A stretch of 42,937 bases of DNA from Candidatus Obscuribacterales bacterium (GCA_019745415.1 JAIETF010000024.1:1-42937); one strand, 5' to 3'; counted from the stretch's first letter, positions 14,672-23,656 are shown. Notes: a model not told the origin generated them from the sequence alone. A program made the numbers and translations.

Positions 14672-16774
14672 TTGAATCGGGTCTCCAAGTTCGAAAGCAA
14701 AAGCAGCAGTGCTACCTATTTCAAGGTGGCGACTTTGAAGGTGGCGGTGGCTCTCTTCTGCATTTTGACGGCTTCAGCCCTGGCTCCGTTTCAGTCTTCT
14801 GCGGTCTTGGCCCAGTCTTATTCGCAATACAAGTCTATTTCAGGTCCTGGTTTGAAAGTGATTTCTGTCCAGGAAGAACTTGATAAACGCACAATCTATC
14901 TGCATCTAGCCGAGGCGGTTACTGTCGGTCGACCGCACTTCAATTACCTGCCGGGCGACCGAGGTGAGACAGTTCTCATTGCTGATTTCGATGGGCTGAC
15001 CCTCAATCAAACCCAGTCGCGAAATATTAGTTTGCTGGAGCGCTCAAACAGTCAGGTAAGAGGCAATTCATCTGATAATCGTTTTAGAAATCCTTCTTAT
15101 ACTAAATTTCCCGGCATTAAGTCGGTGCATATCGCTCTCGCTCAAGTCAGTCCTCCCAAGTTGCGCATTTCATTTACCGCCGATGATCCGGCTGTTTTGA
15201 AGACTGTATCGGTGGGTGCCGCCCCTTCTGTCCTTAAGATCAGCTGGGGGGAAGTTTCATCCGGGTCTAAATATGGCTCCAGTACCAGCTCTAGTTCAAA
15301 CTCCAGTTCAAACTCCAGTTCAAACTCCAGTTCTGGCTTGAGTTCTAAGTCGTCTCAAGCTGCGCCAGCTCCGGCACCGGCTCCCGCTTCGACTGCAAAG
15401 ATAAGCAGCAAAAACTCTGCTACTCAAGATGAGCCCCCTGTGGCGCCGCCAATCTATAAAAAAGACAAGAACGCCAATAAAGAGAAAGACTCTAATAAGG
15501 TCGCCAAAGCCAAAGCAGATAACCATGACCTTAGCGAAAAGCCCAGCCGGGGTTGGTTTTCGCGCTTGAAAGAGCGCACATTAGATATTATTGGTCTCTC
15601 CGAAGAAAGATCGCAGATTGAATCTGAGCCGGATGACAAAATGAAGGAGTCGGCTGAAGCTGGACAGATGCAGCCGAAACAACCGGAAAAAGACAATGTG
15701 GGCGCTGCCCCGGTTGAGCGGGTGCTGCCGGAGCGTGTCGAGGATTTAGGACCGCCGCCCCTAATCACATTAGATAAGGTCGACGATGCCGGTAAAGGCG
15801 CTCTCGAGATATTCAGAGTGGAATTGCCTAATCGAAAAGATCTTGAATACAAGTCATTCAGGTTGCAAGCTCCAGACCGTTATGTCATGGATATCAAAGA
15901 TATGCGGTCGATAGTCAATGCCGCCTTGCCTGATGCTGCCGCATCACCGCTGGTGCGCTCCATTCGCGTAGGCGTGCCTAATGCTGAGGTCTCTACAGGG
16001 CGTTTAGTGCTAGAACTTGAAGAAGGTGTCACGGTCGACGAGCTTTTCAATCAAGGTTCTTCATACATGACTATCACCCTGAGCAAGGGACTTTCGCAGA
16101 AAAATTCCAGTCTTTCTATCAGTCAGGCTGTTGGTCAGCCTATTGTCGTACCGCGTGCTCCCAGTGAAACTGTGATTGTTCTTGATGCCGGCCATGGTGG
16201 CAGTGATCCTGGCGCGCAAAGGTCTGATGTAAACGAAAAAGATGTCACTTTAGCCATAACCGCCAAACTCAAGAAGGTCCTGGAGACTAAGGGGGCTCGG
16301 ATCGTCATGACTCGCAGCGACGATACTTTTGTTTCTCTGGAAGACCGGGTGAAGATTACAAATCAGGTCAATCCCAATCTGTTTTTGTCTGTTCACATAA
16401 ACTCTTTGCAGAGTACTTCCGATATCCACGGTATAGAAACTTATTATCAAACAGATCGCAGTTTGCCTCTGGCCAAAAGGGTGCATGAATCGCTTGTCAC
16501 CGGTCTGGCTGCTCCTGATCGTTCGGTCAGGCGAGCACGCTTCTATGTAATCAATCACACTCCGGTGCCGGCTATTTTGGCCGAAGTTGGTTATATAACT
16601 AACAAAACAGAAAGAGATAGGTTAATCTCTTCTGATTACCAAAATAAGATTGCCAATGCTCTGGCTCGTGGTGTTATGCTCTACTTGCAGGATGTAAACA
16701 AAGGCAGCGAAGAACTGGCCGGAAAACAGACCTCACAGATAGCAGCTTCAGGCAACTCCAAATCGGCGAAATAG
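14672..16774 (+). CDS. amiC: AMIN-domain N-acetylmuramoyl-L-alanine amidase (AmiC type), 700 aa
   Basis: Zn-dependent Amidase_3 enzyme that cuts the bond between N-acetylmuramic acid and L-alanine to split septal peptidoglycan. The N-terminal signal region ends SSAVLAQS at about residue 49. AMIN-like domains lie at about 55-175 and 370-475; AMIN domains target amidases to peptidoglycan. The catalytic domain (about 498-675) starts VIVLDAGHGGSDPGA; zinc ligands are the His of DAGHGG, the Glu of NEKD and the His of LSVHINS, and the catalytic Glu is in AILAEVGYITN. Between AMIN domains is a Ser/Asn-rich and then charged linker of about 190 residues, including a 12-bp DNA repeat. Start is taken as TTG 14672, which lacks a clear ribosome binding site; a start a few codons later is possible. 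Confidence 0.9.
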   Translation: MNRVSKFESKSSSATYFKVATLKVAVALFCILTASALAPFQSSAVLAQSYSQYKSISGPGLKVISVQEELDKRTIYLHLAEAVTVGRPHFNYLPGDRGETVLIADFDGLTLNQTQSRNISLLERSNSQVRGNSSDNRFRNPSYTKFPGIKSVHIALAQVSPPKLRISFTADDPAVLKTVSVGAAPSVLKISWGEVSSGSKYGSSTSSSSNSSSNSSSNSSSGLSSKSSQAAPAPAPAPASTAKISSKNSATQDEPPVAPPIYKKDKNANKEKDSNKVAKAKADNHDLSEKPSRGWFSRLKERTLDIIGLSEERSQIESEPDDKMKESAEAGQMQPKQPEKDNVGAAPVERVLPERVEDLGPPPLITLDKVDDAGKGALEIFRVELPNRKDLEYKSFRLQAPDRYVMDIKDMRSIVNAALPDAAASPLVRSIRVGVPNAEVSTGRLVLELEEGVTVDELFNQGSSYMTITLSKGLSQKNSSLSISQAVGQPIVVPRAPSETVIVLDAGHGGSDPGAQRSDVNEKDVTLAITAKLKKVLETKGARIVMTRSDDTFVSLEDRVKITNQVNPNLFLSVHINSLQSTSDIHGIETYYQTDRSLPLAKRVHESLVTGLAAPDRSVRRARFYVINHTPVPAILAEVGYITNKTERDRLISSDYQNKIANALARGVMLYLQDVNKGSEELAGKQTSQIAASGNSKSAK
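15293..15332 (+). repeat. In-frame 12-bp tandem repeat in the amidase linker
   Basis: AGTTCAAACTCC occurs three times in exact tandem (15293, 15305, 15317) and begins a fourth copy. It encodes repeated Ser-Ser-Asn-Ser in the Ser-rich linker. Copies can change by slippage without shifting the frame, so linker length may vary between strains. Confidence 0.9.
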
Positions 16775-16779
16775 CTTAA

Positions 16780-17739
16780 TTGGCTGAGAATTCAGACTTG
16801 ACGAAGTTTAAAGATGCGCCTCTGTCGACGGGCGTCTCTAGGCAGCCGTTGACTATTGGTCTCTTCGATTCAGGCGTAGGTGGATTGTCTGTTCTTTCAC
16901 GTCTGGCCGCTTGTGCAGTGCCGGCTCGCTACATTTATTTTGCAGACACCGGGCGTTGCCCTTACGGCAATCGTGATGCTTCCGAGATTGGACAATTCGT
17001 AGAAGAAATTGTCGGGTTTCTCGGTGACTTTAAAATTGATGCACTAGTGATGGCATGCAATACTTCTGCAGCACTAGCTCGCAGTCATGCCGAAATTGCC
17101 GTGGGTGCGGCAGTTAAGCTCTATGACTTGATTGGTCCGACATGCAGAAGTCTTAGCCGCAGTCGTTTCTCATCAATTGGCGTAATGGCTACTTTCGGCA
17201 CAGTAAATTCTCAGGCCTTCAGCAAGGGCTTGCGCAGCTTTGGATATGAAGGGGATATAAGAGAAGTGGCTTGCCCGCGCTTGGTACCCATTATTGAATC
17301 AGGTAGATTGCCAGAGCACAACGCTATCTGTGATCTTGAAGGGGCATTGCGCGAGTACCTAACCAAACTCTCCGGCATGGAAGCAATTGTCCTTGGCTGT
17401 ACCCATTTCCCCTTTGTGGCGCCTCAAATAGAGAAGCTAATTAGCGAGGATGCGCAGATGGCCAAACTATTTCCTGCCGGTTTGACTCTCATAGATCCCG
17501 CCACTTGTTTGGTAGACGACATTTTTCCTGGTTTGAACGAAACAGCAAGGTCGCAGCCTGTCGACCTCAGCTTGCCGTCCTTCAAGTATTTCACCACTGG
17601 TACCGGCAGCGACTTCGAGCGCACTGCTATTTCTTGCGTAGGCAGAATCGGTGGCTGCCGCGAAGTCGCTATCGCTGATATTTGCAATTATCATCTCAAG
17701 CCTTTAGACCGGTTTAACGCTTTCTCAGTTGTTCTCTAG
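16780..17739 (+). CDS. murI: Glutamate racemase
   Basis: MurI makes D-glutamate for peptidoglycan from L-glutamate. The two catalytic cysteines are present in their motifs: VMACNTSAA (about residue 98) and LGCTHFPF (about residue 208). The N-terminal IGLFDSGVGGLSVL with the conserved Asp and Ser, and FADTGRCPYGNRD, fix the family. At 319 residues it is slightly long because of a 25-residue N-terminal leader before LTIGLFD and a C-terminal tail ending in a segment TTGTGSDFERTA. TTG start 5 bases after the amidase stop suggests one operon for cell-wall remodelling and D-Glu supply. An internal start nearer the motif cannot be excluded. Confidence 0.95.
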   Translation: MAENSDLTKFKDAPLSTGVSRQPLTIGLFDSGVGGLSVLSRLAACAVPARYIYFADTGRCPYGNRDASEIGQFVEEIVGFLGDFKIDALVMACNTSAALARSHAEIAVGAAVKLYDLIGPTCRSLSRSRFSSIGVMATFGTVNSQAFSKGLRSFGYEGDIREVACPRLVPIIESGRLPEHNAICDLEGALREYLTKLSGMEAIVLGCTHFPFVAPQIEKLISEDAQMAKLFPAGLTLIDPATCLVDDIFPGLNETARSQPVDLSLPSFKYFTTGTGSDFERTAISCVGRIGGCREVAIADICNYHLKPLDRFNAFSVVL

Positions 17740-17749
17740 AGCGACCCCT

Positions 17750-18340
17750 ATGCAAAACTCGTGGGAAAGTTTGAAGCAAGTGGAAGAGGCGGCTAAACTT
17801 TGCCGTGACTGTAAGCTTTGTGAAACCAGAACTAATGTGGTTTTCTCGCGGGGCAATAGCCAGGCTAAGCTGATGATAATCGGCGAAGGCCCCGGTCAGA
17901 AGGAAGACGAGACGGGTTTACCCTTCGTTGGTAAGGCTGGGCAGTTGCTCGATAAAATTCTTGAAGCGGGACAGATATGCAAAGATGAGGAAGTTTATAT
18001 CTGCAACGTCGTAAAATGTCGCCCGCCGCAAAACCGCGTCCCGACTCAAGATGAGGCCGATGCTTGCAGAAAATATTTGCTCGCTCAAATAGATTTTCTT
18101 AAGCCAAAGCTTATTTTACTGGCAGGATCCACAGCAGTTCAGCATATTCTCAAGGTAAAGGATCCTATAAGCAGAATCAGAGGAAAGTGGTTTAACTACT
18201 CAAGCGGTGCTAAAGTAATGCCCATATTCCACCCCTCATATTTGCTAAGGAATGAATCGCGAGAGCCCGGCTCTCCAAAATGGCACATGTGGCAGGACAT
18301 CAAAGAAGTTCGCAAGACTCTCAGTAGTTTGGATGCATAA
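17750..18340 (+). CDS. Uracil-DNA glycosylase, family 4 (Fe-S type)
   Basis: Removes uracil from DNA as the first step of base excision repair. The active-site motif GEGPGQKEDETGLPFVGKAG and the second motif HPSYLLRN are those of family 4 UDGs. Cysteines for the 4Fe-4S cluster fit the family spacing: CKLC (about residues 21 and 24), CNVVKC (about 85) and DACRKY (about 101). I use ATG 17750, giving 196 residues; an in-frame TTG at 17729 would overlap the murI end. No strong ribosome binding site is visible before either. It is 10 bases after murI, so likely cotranscribed. Confidence 0.93.
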   Translation: MQNSWESLKQVEEAAKLCRDCKLCETRTNVVFSRGNSQAKLMIIGEGPGQKEDETGLPFVGKAGQLLDKILEAGQICKDEEVYICNVVKCRPPQNRVPTQDEADACRKYLLAQIDFLKPKLILLAGSTAVQHILKVKDPISRIRGKWFNYSSGAKVMPIFHPSYLLRNESREPGSPKWHMWQDIKEVRKTLSSLDA

Positions 18341-18353
18341 TTCGGGGATAAAA

Positions 18354-18653
18354 ATGGCGACTAAAGCAGAAAGTTTCTATGCAGACCTGTTGACCGCTCA
18401 GATTGCCGATGCCGTCACCAATGACTTTGGCAAGGCCATTCTGCGTTTGCCTAATCAAGGTCGAGGTTCAGTCCATGACGATGTAGATGTCTATTTTTCA
18501 GCTATAGCGATGGAACAAGTAAACGCTATCGCCGCCAAGCATGGCATCAATGATCCGTCTTGCTTGAACGAGATTTTCCAACTAACTAGGCATAATCTCA
18601 TTCAAGGTTTTCGCATCGGACAAAACATGAAGGGCAAATATCAGCCGAGCTGA
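18354..18653 (+). CDS. Small protein of unknown function, 99 aa
   Basis: ATG at 18354 with CGGGGA 8 bases upstream; the frame is open further 5' into the glycosylase gene but this start fits best. The protein is soluble and mostly helical: FYADLLTAQIADAVTNDFGK, MEQVNAIAAKHGINDPSCLN, EIFQLTRHNLIQGFRIGQNM. I considered RNA polymerase omega because of the size but none of its motifs are there. It follows the glycosylase by 13 bases and converges with the membrane protein gene at 18662. Confidence 0.7.
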   Translation: MATKAESFYADLLTAQIADAVTNDFGKAILRLPNQGRGSVHDDVDVYFSAIAMEQVNAIAAKHGINDPSCLNEIFQLTRHNLIQGFRIGQNMKGKYQPS

Positions 18654-18661
18654 TTTCGCCT

Positions 18662-19387
18662 TCAAGACTTAGTCAGCCTGCGCACTTCTTCCAACTGATT
18701 CAGTTCTTGTAAGAGCTGGGCCATGGCTCCTTCTGAATCAATAACCAGGCGTGAAGCATATTCTTCCACTTCAGACCATGAGGGTTTGTAGAAACGGCAG
18801 GTTTTGAATTTAGCCTGACTTTCTTCTTTCTGACTCAAAGGCAGTTGCTTCTCGGTCGAGCTTTCTTTCTTTGCGGTCTCGGGCAAAACAGGCAATATAG
18901 TCAAAATAGATTCTTCAAAGCTCTCTGCTTCCAATATAAGTAGGTCGCAGAACCTCAAGCATTTTGAAAGGCTCTCAATCGCTAGTTCACCGTCCGGCCG
19001 TTTCTGACTGTTCAGTTTTTTTGTATATTGATAGGCAGCATCCAATATAGTTAGCTTTCGGTAGAATTCAAAAATGGCTTCTTTCTGGGCTGCTGCTTTC
19101 CTATCTTCGGCGATGGGGCTAGCTAGATAGTCGCTGCGGTCGCCTAACTCTGTGGCTAGCTGATAGAGTTTTGCCATGCGTTCATCGAGAGAGAGGGCAA
19201 GCCTTTGCTTTACTTGCTTGCGGCGACCGGAAACCAGCACCACTATTAGTGTCAAAAGCATGCTCAATAAAAGCAAAACTATGTAAAAGGCCGGACCGGC
19301 AATGAGCGAGGAGGCGCAAAATGGCTCCACCAGCGGTGTGTCGTTCGTACAAAAGGAAGTGATTAGAGAAGAGACCTGTGACTTCAT
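18662..19387 (-). CDS. Uncharacterised membrane protein paired with a Ser/Thr kinase, 241 aa
   Basis: One strong membrane helix at about residues 32-54 (FYIVLLLLSMLLTLIVVLVSG) is followed by a basic stretch GRRKQVKQR, so the long C-terminal part is probably cytoplasmic. That part is helical and charged, with a low-complexity Glu/Lys/Ser segment at about 165-190 and a final EVEEYASRLVIDSEGAMAQL. I recognise no domain. It starts 18 bases after the kinase gene and is likely in one operon with it, so it may be a substrate or partner of the kinase, which is inference. Confidence 0.65.
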   Translation of the reverse strand: MKSQVSSLITSFCTNDTPLVEPFCASSLIAGPAFYIVLLLLSMLLTLIVVLVSGRRKQVKQRLALSLDERMAKLYQLATELGDRSDYLASPIAEDRKAAAQKEAIFEFYRKLTILDAAYQYTKKLNSQKRPDGELAIESLSKCLRFCDLLILEAESFEESILTILPVLPETAKKESSTEKQLPLSQKEESQAKFKTCRFYKPSWSEVEEYASRLVIDSEGAMAQLLQELNQLEEVRRLTKS

Positions 19388-19405
19388 TTTCTTGAAAATC
19401 TATAC

Positions 19406-21112
19406 TTACTTTTTGATGGCTTGCACTATGCCTTTCATGGCATTGATGAAACTTGGATTGTTTAGAGCATTATAGAAAGACAAGCCGATTACGAGGAGCA
19501 GAATGACAATTAGCCAAGTTTGTATGGTTGGATAGGTGCGGCTGCTCATAGCGTCTTTAGCGCGATTGCTGAAGCCCACTCTTTGATGTCTGCCGGTGTT
19601 TACTTGGGCCGAGGCTACCGCCAGTCGCCCACCGCCGCGCACTCGCATGCGCGCATATTCAGCGGCCGAAGGTAGTTGCCTCTGGCAAGAAATACAAAAC
19701 TTGATCAGTGCCCGAACCGGCGCGCCGCAGTAGGGACAATTGGTGTATGGCAAGGCGGCACTGTCTGGCTCATCGAAGTCGGCTGGTTCGTTTTCTTTGT
19801 CCCTATGACCAAAGACGGCGCTCATGACTTTTGAGACCCAAGACCTATTTGCGTTTTCGCTGCCTTCTTCATTATTAGGTGTTTTGTTGTTGGCCTTATT
19901 GTATTGCCCCGTTGCCATGCTTTGTCCGGCTATCGGTTGACCGGGATGAGCGCTGATATCATGGCTGGTGGCAATTTCTTGTAAGCTCATCGCCTGCTGT
20001 CCAGCCAGCTCTATGGCTCGAACACTGGCTAGATTACTGCGTTGCCCGTCTGCCCCGAGGGTGGGATAAGTGCCCGACATTAGTGCTTCGGCTTCGCTTT
20101 CCATGTCTTTGAAGGAAGCCTTTTCCATGCGGTGCTTGTAGCTTTTCAGTTTAATGCTGTCTCTTCTCAAGCAGGTCTTCAGATCTTCGCCAAATTCAAT
20201 AATGTTGGCATGTCTTGCTTCAGGCTCTTTCTGAAGGGCCTTAACAAAGAAATTGCTTAATTCGCTGCACACTTTCATGTCTTGGGTGGACTGGTTAAAC
20301 GGTATAGGCGTGCCGTAAAGGTGGCAGTCCATCATTTCAATAGCCGATTTGGCTGTGTATGGCAGGGTACCGGAAAGACATTCATAAACCACTACGGCCA
20401 GAGAGTAGATATCTGAACGCGGATCAACTGCCGAGGCCGCCAGACATTGTTCTGGGCTCATATAGGGTGGGCTGCCGCAAACATCTCCGGTTTTTGTAAT
20501 GGTGTAAGCATCTTGAGTTTTCGGCTCTTTCAATTTGGAAAGACCAAAGTCGACCAGGGTGACCCAGTCGGTACTTTGGTTCTGTTGAGAGAGCAATATG
20601 TTTTCAGGCTTTAGATCGCGGTGCACCACATCGAGGGCATGGGCTGAAGCTAAGGCGTCAACAACCTGTCCGAAAATCTTTTCGGCTCGTTCAAAACTTA
20701 GCGGTCCATTGTTTTTCAGTTCGTCTTTCAGGCTGACTCCCTGCAGAAAGTCCATGACCAAGAACGGTTGCCCCTGAGAACTCATACCAAAGTCATAGAG
20801 GGTTACTATGTGGTGGTGCCTGACCTGGGAAACAGTTTTGGCTTCTCGATAGAAGCGCTTTACCGCTTCAGAATCTGAAACCATGTGCGAATGCAGCATT
20901 TTTATGGCCATGAGCTTGTCCATCTGCTCTTGTCTGGCTTTGTAGACGATACCCATACCGCCTCGACCGACGACCGAAACTATCTCGTATCGATCGCCCA
21001 GCCTGGTTCCCACCAGAGGATCCATCTCCACCGACTTCAGAGGCGAGTTATCGGCAGGACAGACTTTGGTGTCGTCATCATATTCTGAGTAGCACTCAGG
21101 GCAAGTCTTCAA
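19406..21112 (-). CDS. Membrane-anchored Ser/Thr protein kinase with zinc ribbons, 568 aa
   Basis: Hanks-type kinase. In order: N-terminal zinc-ribbon-like knuckle (C4, C7, C18 in MKTCPECYSEYDDDTKVC), kinase domain at about residues 40-310 with the glycine loop VGRGGMGIVYKA, the Lys in AIKML, catalytic HRDLKPENIL, DFGLSK and the activation-loop end GSPPYMSPEQ, then a Gln/Ser/Asn-rich linker, a second zinc ribbon (CPYCGAP ... CISCQRQLP) at about 457-478, and a C-terminal membrane helix (about 533-552, TWLIVILLLVIGLSFY). All catalytic residues are present. The start is TTG 21112; the upstream ribosome binding site is poor. The kinase part faces the cytoplasm if the last helix is a tail anchor. 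Operon with the gene at 18662. Confidence 0.9.
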   Translation of the reverse strand: MKTCPECYSEYDDDTKVCPADNSPLKSVEMDPLVGTRLGDRYEIVSVVGRGGMGIVYKARQEQMDKLMAIKMLHSHMVSDSEAVKRFYREAKTVSQVRHHHIVTLYDFGMSSQGQPFLVMDFLQGVSLKDELKNNGPLSFERAEKIFGQVVDALASAHALDVVHRDLKPENILLSQQNQSTDWVTLVDFGLSKLKEPKTQDAYTITKTGDVCGSPPYMSPEQCLAASAVDPRSDIYSLAVVVYECLSGTLPYTAKSAIEMMDCHLYGTPIPFNQSTQDMKVCSELSNFFVKALQKEPEARHANIIEFGEDLKTCLRRDSIKLKSYKHRMEKASFKDMESEAEALMSGTYPTLGADGQRSNLASVRAIELAGQQAMSLQEIATSHDISAHPGQPIAGQSMATGQYNKANNKTPNNEEGSENANRSWVSKVMSAVFGHRDKENEPADFDEPDSAALPYTNCPYCGAPVRALIKFCISCQRQLPSAAEYARMRVRGGGRLAVASAQVNTGRHQRVGFSNRAKDAMSSRTYPTIQTWLIVILLLVIGLSFYNALNNPSFINAMKGIVQAIKK

Positions 21113-21291
21113 TTTGGTCTTGGTTTAGAAAGGGGAGTTTAGAAAAGGAGTTCAAAAAGGGGATGGTCGGAAAGCTTGACTGGAGAGTCATCTGGTCTGA
21201 GGTGGTAAGTGCTAAATTCAGCATACCCAGCCCACAGCTATTTATGTATATCCTCTTTTGTTTATCTTCTTTTGGATTCTGGCGCTTTTCC

Positions 21292-22536
21292 TCAGATCAA
21301 GGCTCCAATAATCGAATTCATTACTGGCAAGCCTTTTCGGGTGATTCGCAGATATTTGGCTGGGTTCTCGGTGGCTGATAATGCTTGTTCCTGATTCGGT
21401 CTAGAAAGATCTTCGCCGCTGGCTTTACTTATTCTCTCGATTAGCCCGGCGCTCTCTAACTCCTTAATCGGCACAGCTTTTGCTTCTTCCAGGTCTATTC
21501 CGTAACGCTTCTTAAAGTCGCCTAGGTTTAGACCCTGACGCAAACGTAAAGCAAGCATCAAACCCTCTACCCAGATATCCTGGGCTGATATCTCTTCTAT
21601 TTTTTCGCTCTCTCTATAGTCGCGTACATAGGCATTGAAAGACTTGCTATTCGAGCTTCTTATGCGGTCCACATATCGATGTGCCCCGACTCCGAAGGCG
21701 AAATATGGCTCATTTCGCCAATAAGTGAGGTTGTGTCTACTTTCAAAGCCTGGTTTAGCGAAATTGGAGACTTCATATTGCAAAAAGCCGGCATCTTCCA
21801 AAATTAAGCAAAGGTCTTCGAACATCTGCACAAAAGTTTCTTCATCTGGATAGGCTGGGCATTCTCTTGGATAGCGCTTCAAAAGCGGAGAATTGACAGC
21901 TATTTCAAGCCCATAGGCTGAGATATGTTTGATTGGAAACTGTCTTGATAGACTGACTGTTTCTTGTAGAGTCGCCTGGAAAGAGGCGCGCGTCTGCTCG
22001 GGTAAGCCATACATGAAATCCAGACAAATATTGTCGATACCGGATAGGCTGGCTGTTTCTATGCCCACTAGTGCTTCTTGCCGGCTGTGGTCTCGGCCCA
22101 TGGCCTTTAGTTCGGAGTCGTGGAATGACTCCACCCCTATTGAAAGTCGATTTATACCTATGTCTCTCCAGCCGCTGGCCTTTTCTGCGGTGATGGCGTG
22201 AGGAGTCGTCTCCAGGCTGAATTCCAGCTCGGGTGAAAACTGAAAGTAGCTGCTAAGGGACTGGGTAATGGACTGCAAGTGCGACAGTGGTGATAATCCA
22301 GGCGTGCCGCCGCCGATAAAGATTGTCTCCAAGACCGGTTTGCCTCTCGCAGGCTCATCTCTATTGCCTAGTTCTTTTTGAAAGTATTGCGCCAATCTTT
22401 CTTCTATCTCAATCAGTATGGCACTGAGATATTCGTCCTGCCGGCTTTCCAGACCGGCAAAAGCGGCAAAGTCGCAAAAATGACATTTGTGCGAACAGAA
22501 AGGGATGTGTATATAGACACTTTTGGGTGCAGTCAT
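21292..22536 (-). CDS. hemW: Heme chaperone HemW (radical SAM, coproporphyrinogen oxidase-like)
   Basis: YIHIPFCSHKCHFCDF at residues 8-23 carries the CxxxCxxC radical SAM motif (Cys 14, 18, 21) with the extra histidine typical of HemW. FIGGGTPGLSP is the Gly-rich SAM-binding segment; the Glu/Thr-rich EFSLETTPHAIT and GVESFHDSELKAMGRDH follow, then NICLDFMYGLPEQT, and the C-terminal HemW domain with SNFAKPGFESRHN and YWRNEPYFAFGVGAH. At 414 residues it is near family length, with a short extra segment SGEDLSRPNQEQALS near the end. HemW binds heme and hands it to acceptor proteins; it is often misnamed HemN. ATG 22536 has no Shine-Dalgarno sequence but a TATAAT close by. Confidence 0.92.
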   Translation of the reverse strand: MTAPKSVYIHIPFCSHKCHFCDFAAFAGLESRQDEYLSAILIEIEERLAQYFQKELGNRDEPARGKPVLETIFIGGGTPGLSPLSHLQSITQSLSSYFQFSPELEFSLETTPHAITAEKASGWRDIGINRLSIGVESFHDSELKAMGRDHSRQEALVGIETASLSGIDNICLDFMYGLPEQTRASFQATLQETVSLSRQFPIKHISAYGLEIAVNSPLLKRYPRECPAYPDEETFVQMFEDLCLILEDAGFLQYEVSNFAKPGFESRHNLTYWRNEPYFAFGVGAHRYVDRIRSSNSKSFNAYVRDYRESEKIEEISAQDIWVEGLMLALRLRQGLNLGDFKKRYGIDLEEAKAVPIKELESAGLIERISKASGEDLSRPNQEQALSATENPAKYLRITRKGLPVMNSIIGALI

Positions 22537-22542
22537 TGCAAA

Positions 22543-22548
22543 ATTATA
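22543..22548 (-). promoter_or_regulatory. TATAAT seven bases before the hemW start codon
   Basis: On the minus strand a perfect -10 hexamer at 22548-22543 would place transcription start at 22536, the A of the ATG. With no ribosome binding site upstream, hemW may be made from a leaderless mRNA. The -35 region is weak (TCGGTT at 22571-22566). Confidence 0.4.
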
Positions 22549-22588
22549 TGATAGCCTCTTGCAGTAACCGAATTGGAATGTACCGACG

Positions 22589-23596
22589 TTGACTAAATCT
22601 TCATCCCTGACTAAGTCTGTTGTATATCTTTTATCGACCTTGATCGGCCTTAGTTATTCTCTGGGCGGGGCGGGGAAGGCGCTGGCTTTGACCGGTACGC
22701 AAAAGTCTTTAATTAAGTTGCTCAACTCCAACCCAGTCACCACCGACCTTCGCTCGGTGAGCGATGTCATCGTGCTTCTGCGAAGAAAAGTCACAGATAA
22801 TCCCCAGGACGGTAATCTGAGATTGCGTTTGGGCACCTATCTCTACTTGGCCGGTGACCTTTCAGGCTCGGCTACCGAGATGAAGCGAGCTGTTTCAATC
22901 AATCCGGAAGATTATCTCGCTCATATAATTTTGGCTCGGGTCCTCGACCTTTCAGGTGAAGAGGCAGGGGCTGAGCTAGAGTTCAAACGGGCTTTGCAGA
23001 TTAAGCCAGATGTTGCCGAAGCCCATTACTATTACGGCGAAAGTTTATTCCGCCGAGGCGAGATTTCAGAAGCTGTCGACGAGTATAGACAGGCTGCCAA
23101 GCTGAATGCCAGTGACCTCAACTTAGCCGGGCTCAGCCAAGCGCTCCTTTCGGCTCGAGATTTACACGGGGCCATCAAAGCCGGGCGTCAGGCGGTCTCA
23201 GCCGATCCCTCATCAGCTATAGCCCATGCGGTCTTGACCAAAGCCCTACTCATGGCTGGGGACTATCATTGCGCCAGGCGCACGGCCAGACAAGCAGTTC
23301 TGCTTGACCCAACCTCCGCCGAAGGCCATATGGCTCTGGGAAGGGCACTTTATGCCACTAAAGAAATCAATGCCGCAGTGGATGAATTTCGCTGTGCCGT
23401 CTCTCTCGACCCGCTCAACGCGCAAGCTCGCAATGATCTGGGCTTTGCCCTCTACGGGCGGGGCGATCTTTCCTCTTCAGTCAGTGAATTGCGTCTGGCC
23501 TTGCGTCTCAACCCGCATCTAGCCGAGGCTCGCAACAACTTAGAAATAGCCCTGGGCGGATTGACCGGGCTCAAGAAGTTGCCCGCCACTAATTAA
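22589..23596 (+). CDS. Exported TPR protein, 335 aa
   Basis: Starts with a signal-like segment (VVYLLSTLIGLSYSLGGAGKALA, about residues 11-33). Then about seven tetratricopeptide repeats with the classical 34-residue period run from about residue 62 to 325: for example GNLRLRLGTYLYLAGDLSGS, AEAHYYYGESLFRRGEISEA, AEGHMALGRALYATKEINAA and AQARNDLGFALYGRGDLSSS, each followed by a helix ending in NP or DP. The start is TTG 22589. It diverges from hemW with 52 bases between and precedes the secretin gene, so it may be a TPR pilotin-like or assembly partner of the secretin, which is inference from order alone. Confidence 0.8.
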   Translation: MTKSSSLTKSVVYLLSTLIGLSYSLGGAGKALALTGTQKSLIKLLNSNPVTTDLRSVSDVIVLLRRKVTDNPQDGNLRLRLGTYLYLAGDLSGSATEMKRAVSINPEDYLAHIILARVLDLSGEEAGAELEFKRALQIKPDVAEAHYYYGESLFRRGEISEAVDEYRQAAKLNASDLNLAGLSQALLSARDLHGAIKAGRQAVSADPSSAIAHAVLTKALLMAGDYHCARRTARQAVLLDPTSAEGHMALGRALYATKEINAAVDEFRCAVSLDPLNAQARNDLGFALYGRGDLSSSVSELRLALRLNPHLAEARNNLEIALGGLTGLKKLPATN

Positions 23597-23629
23597 CCAG
23601 TTCTAATAACAGCTGTAGTTAAGGGAAAC

Positions 23630-23656
23630 GAGGAAGTTAAGCGGTAAAATTTCCTC
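23630..23656 (+). other. Stem-loop between the TPR and secretin genes
   Basis: GAGGAAGTT (23630-23638) pairs with AATTTCCTC (23648-23656) with one G-T pair and a nine-base loop. No T tract follows, so it is either a weak terminator or part of the secretin leader. The region 23597-23783 is otherwise noncoding. Confidence 0.4.

Noticed and set aside
18354..18653. RNA polymerase omega subunit (rpoZ)
   Set aside because: Size and place next to housekeeping genes suggested it, but none of the omega motifs are present.
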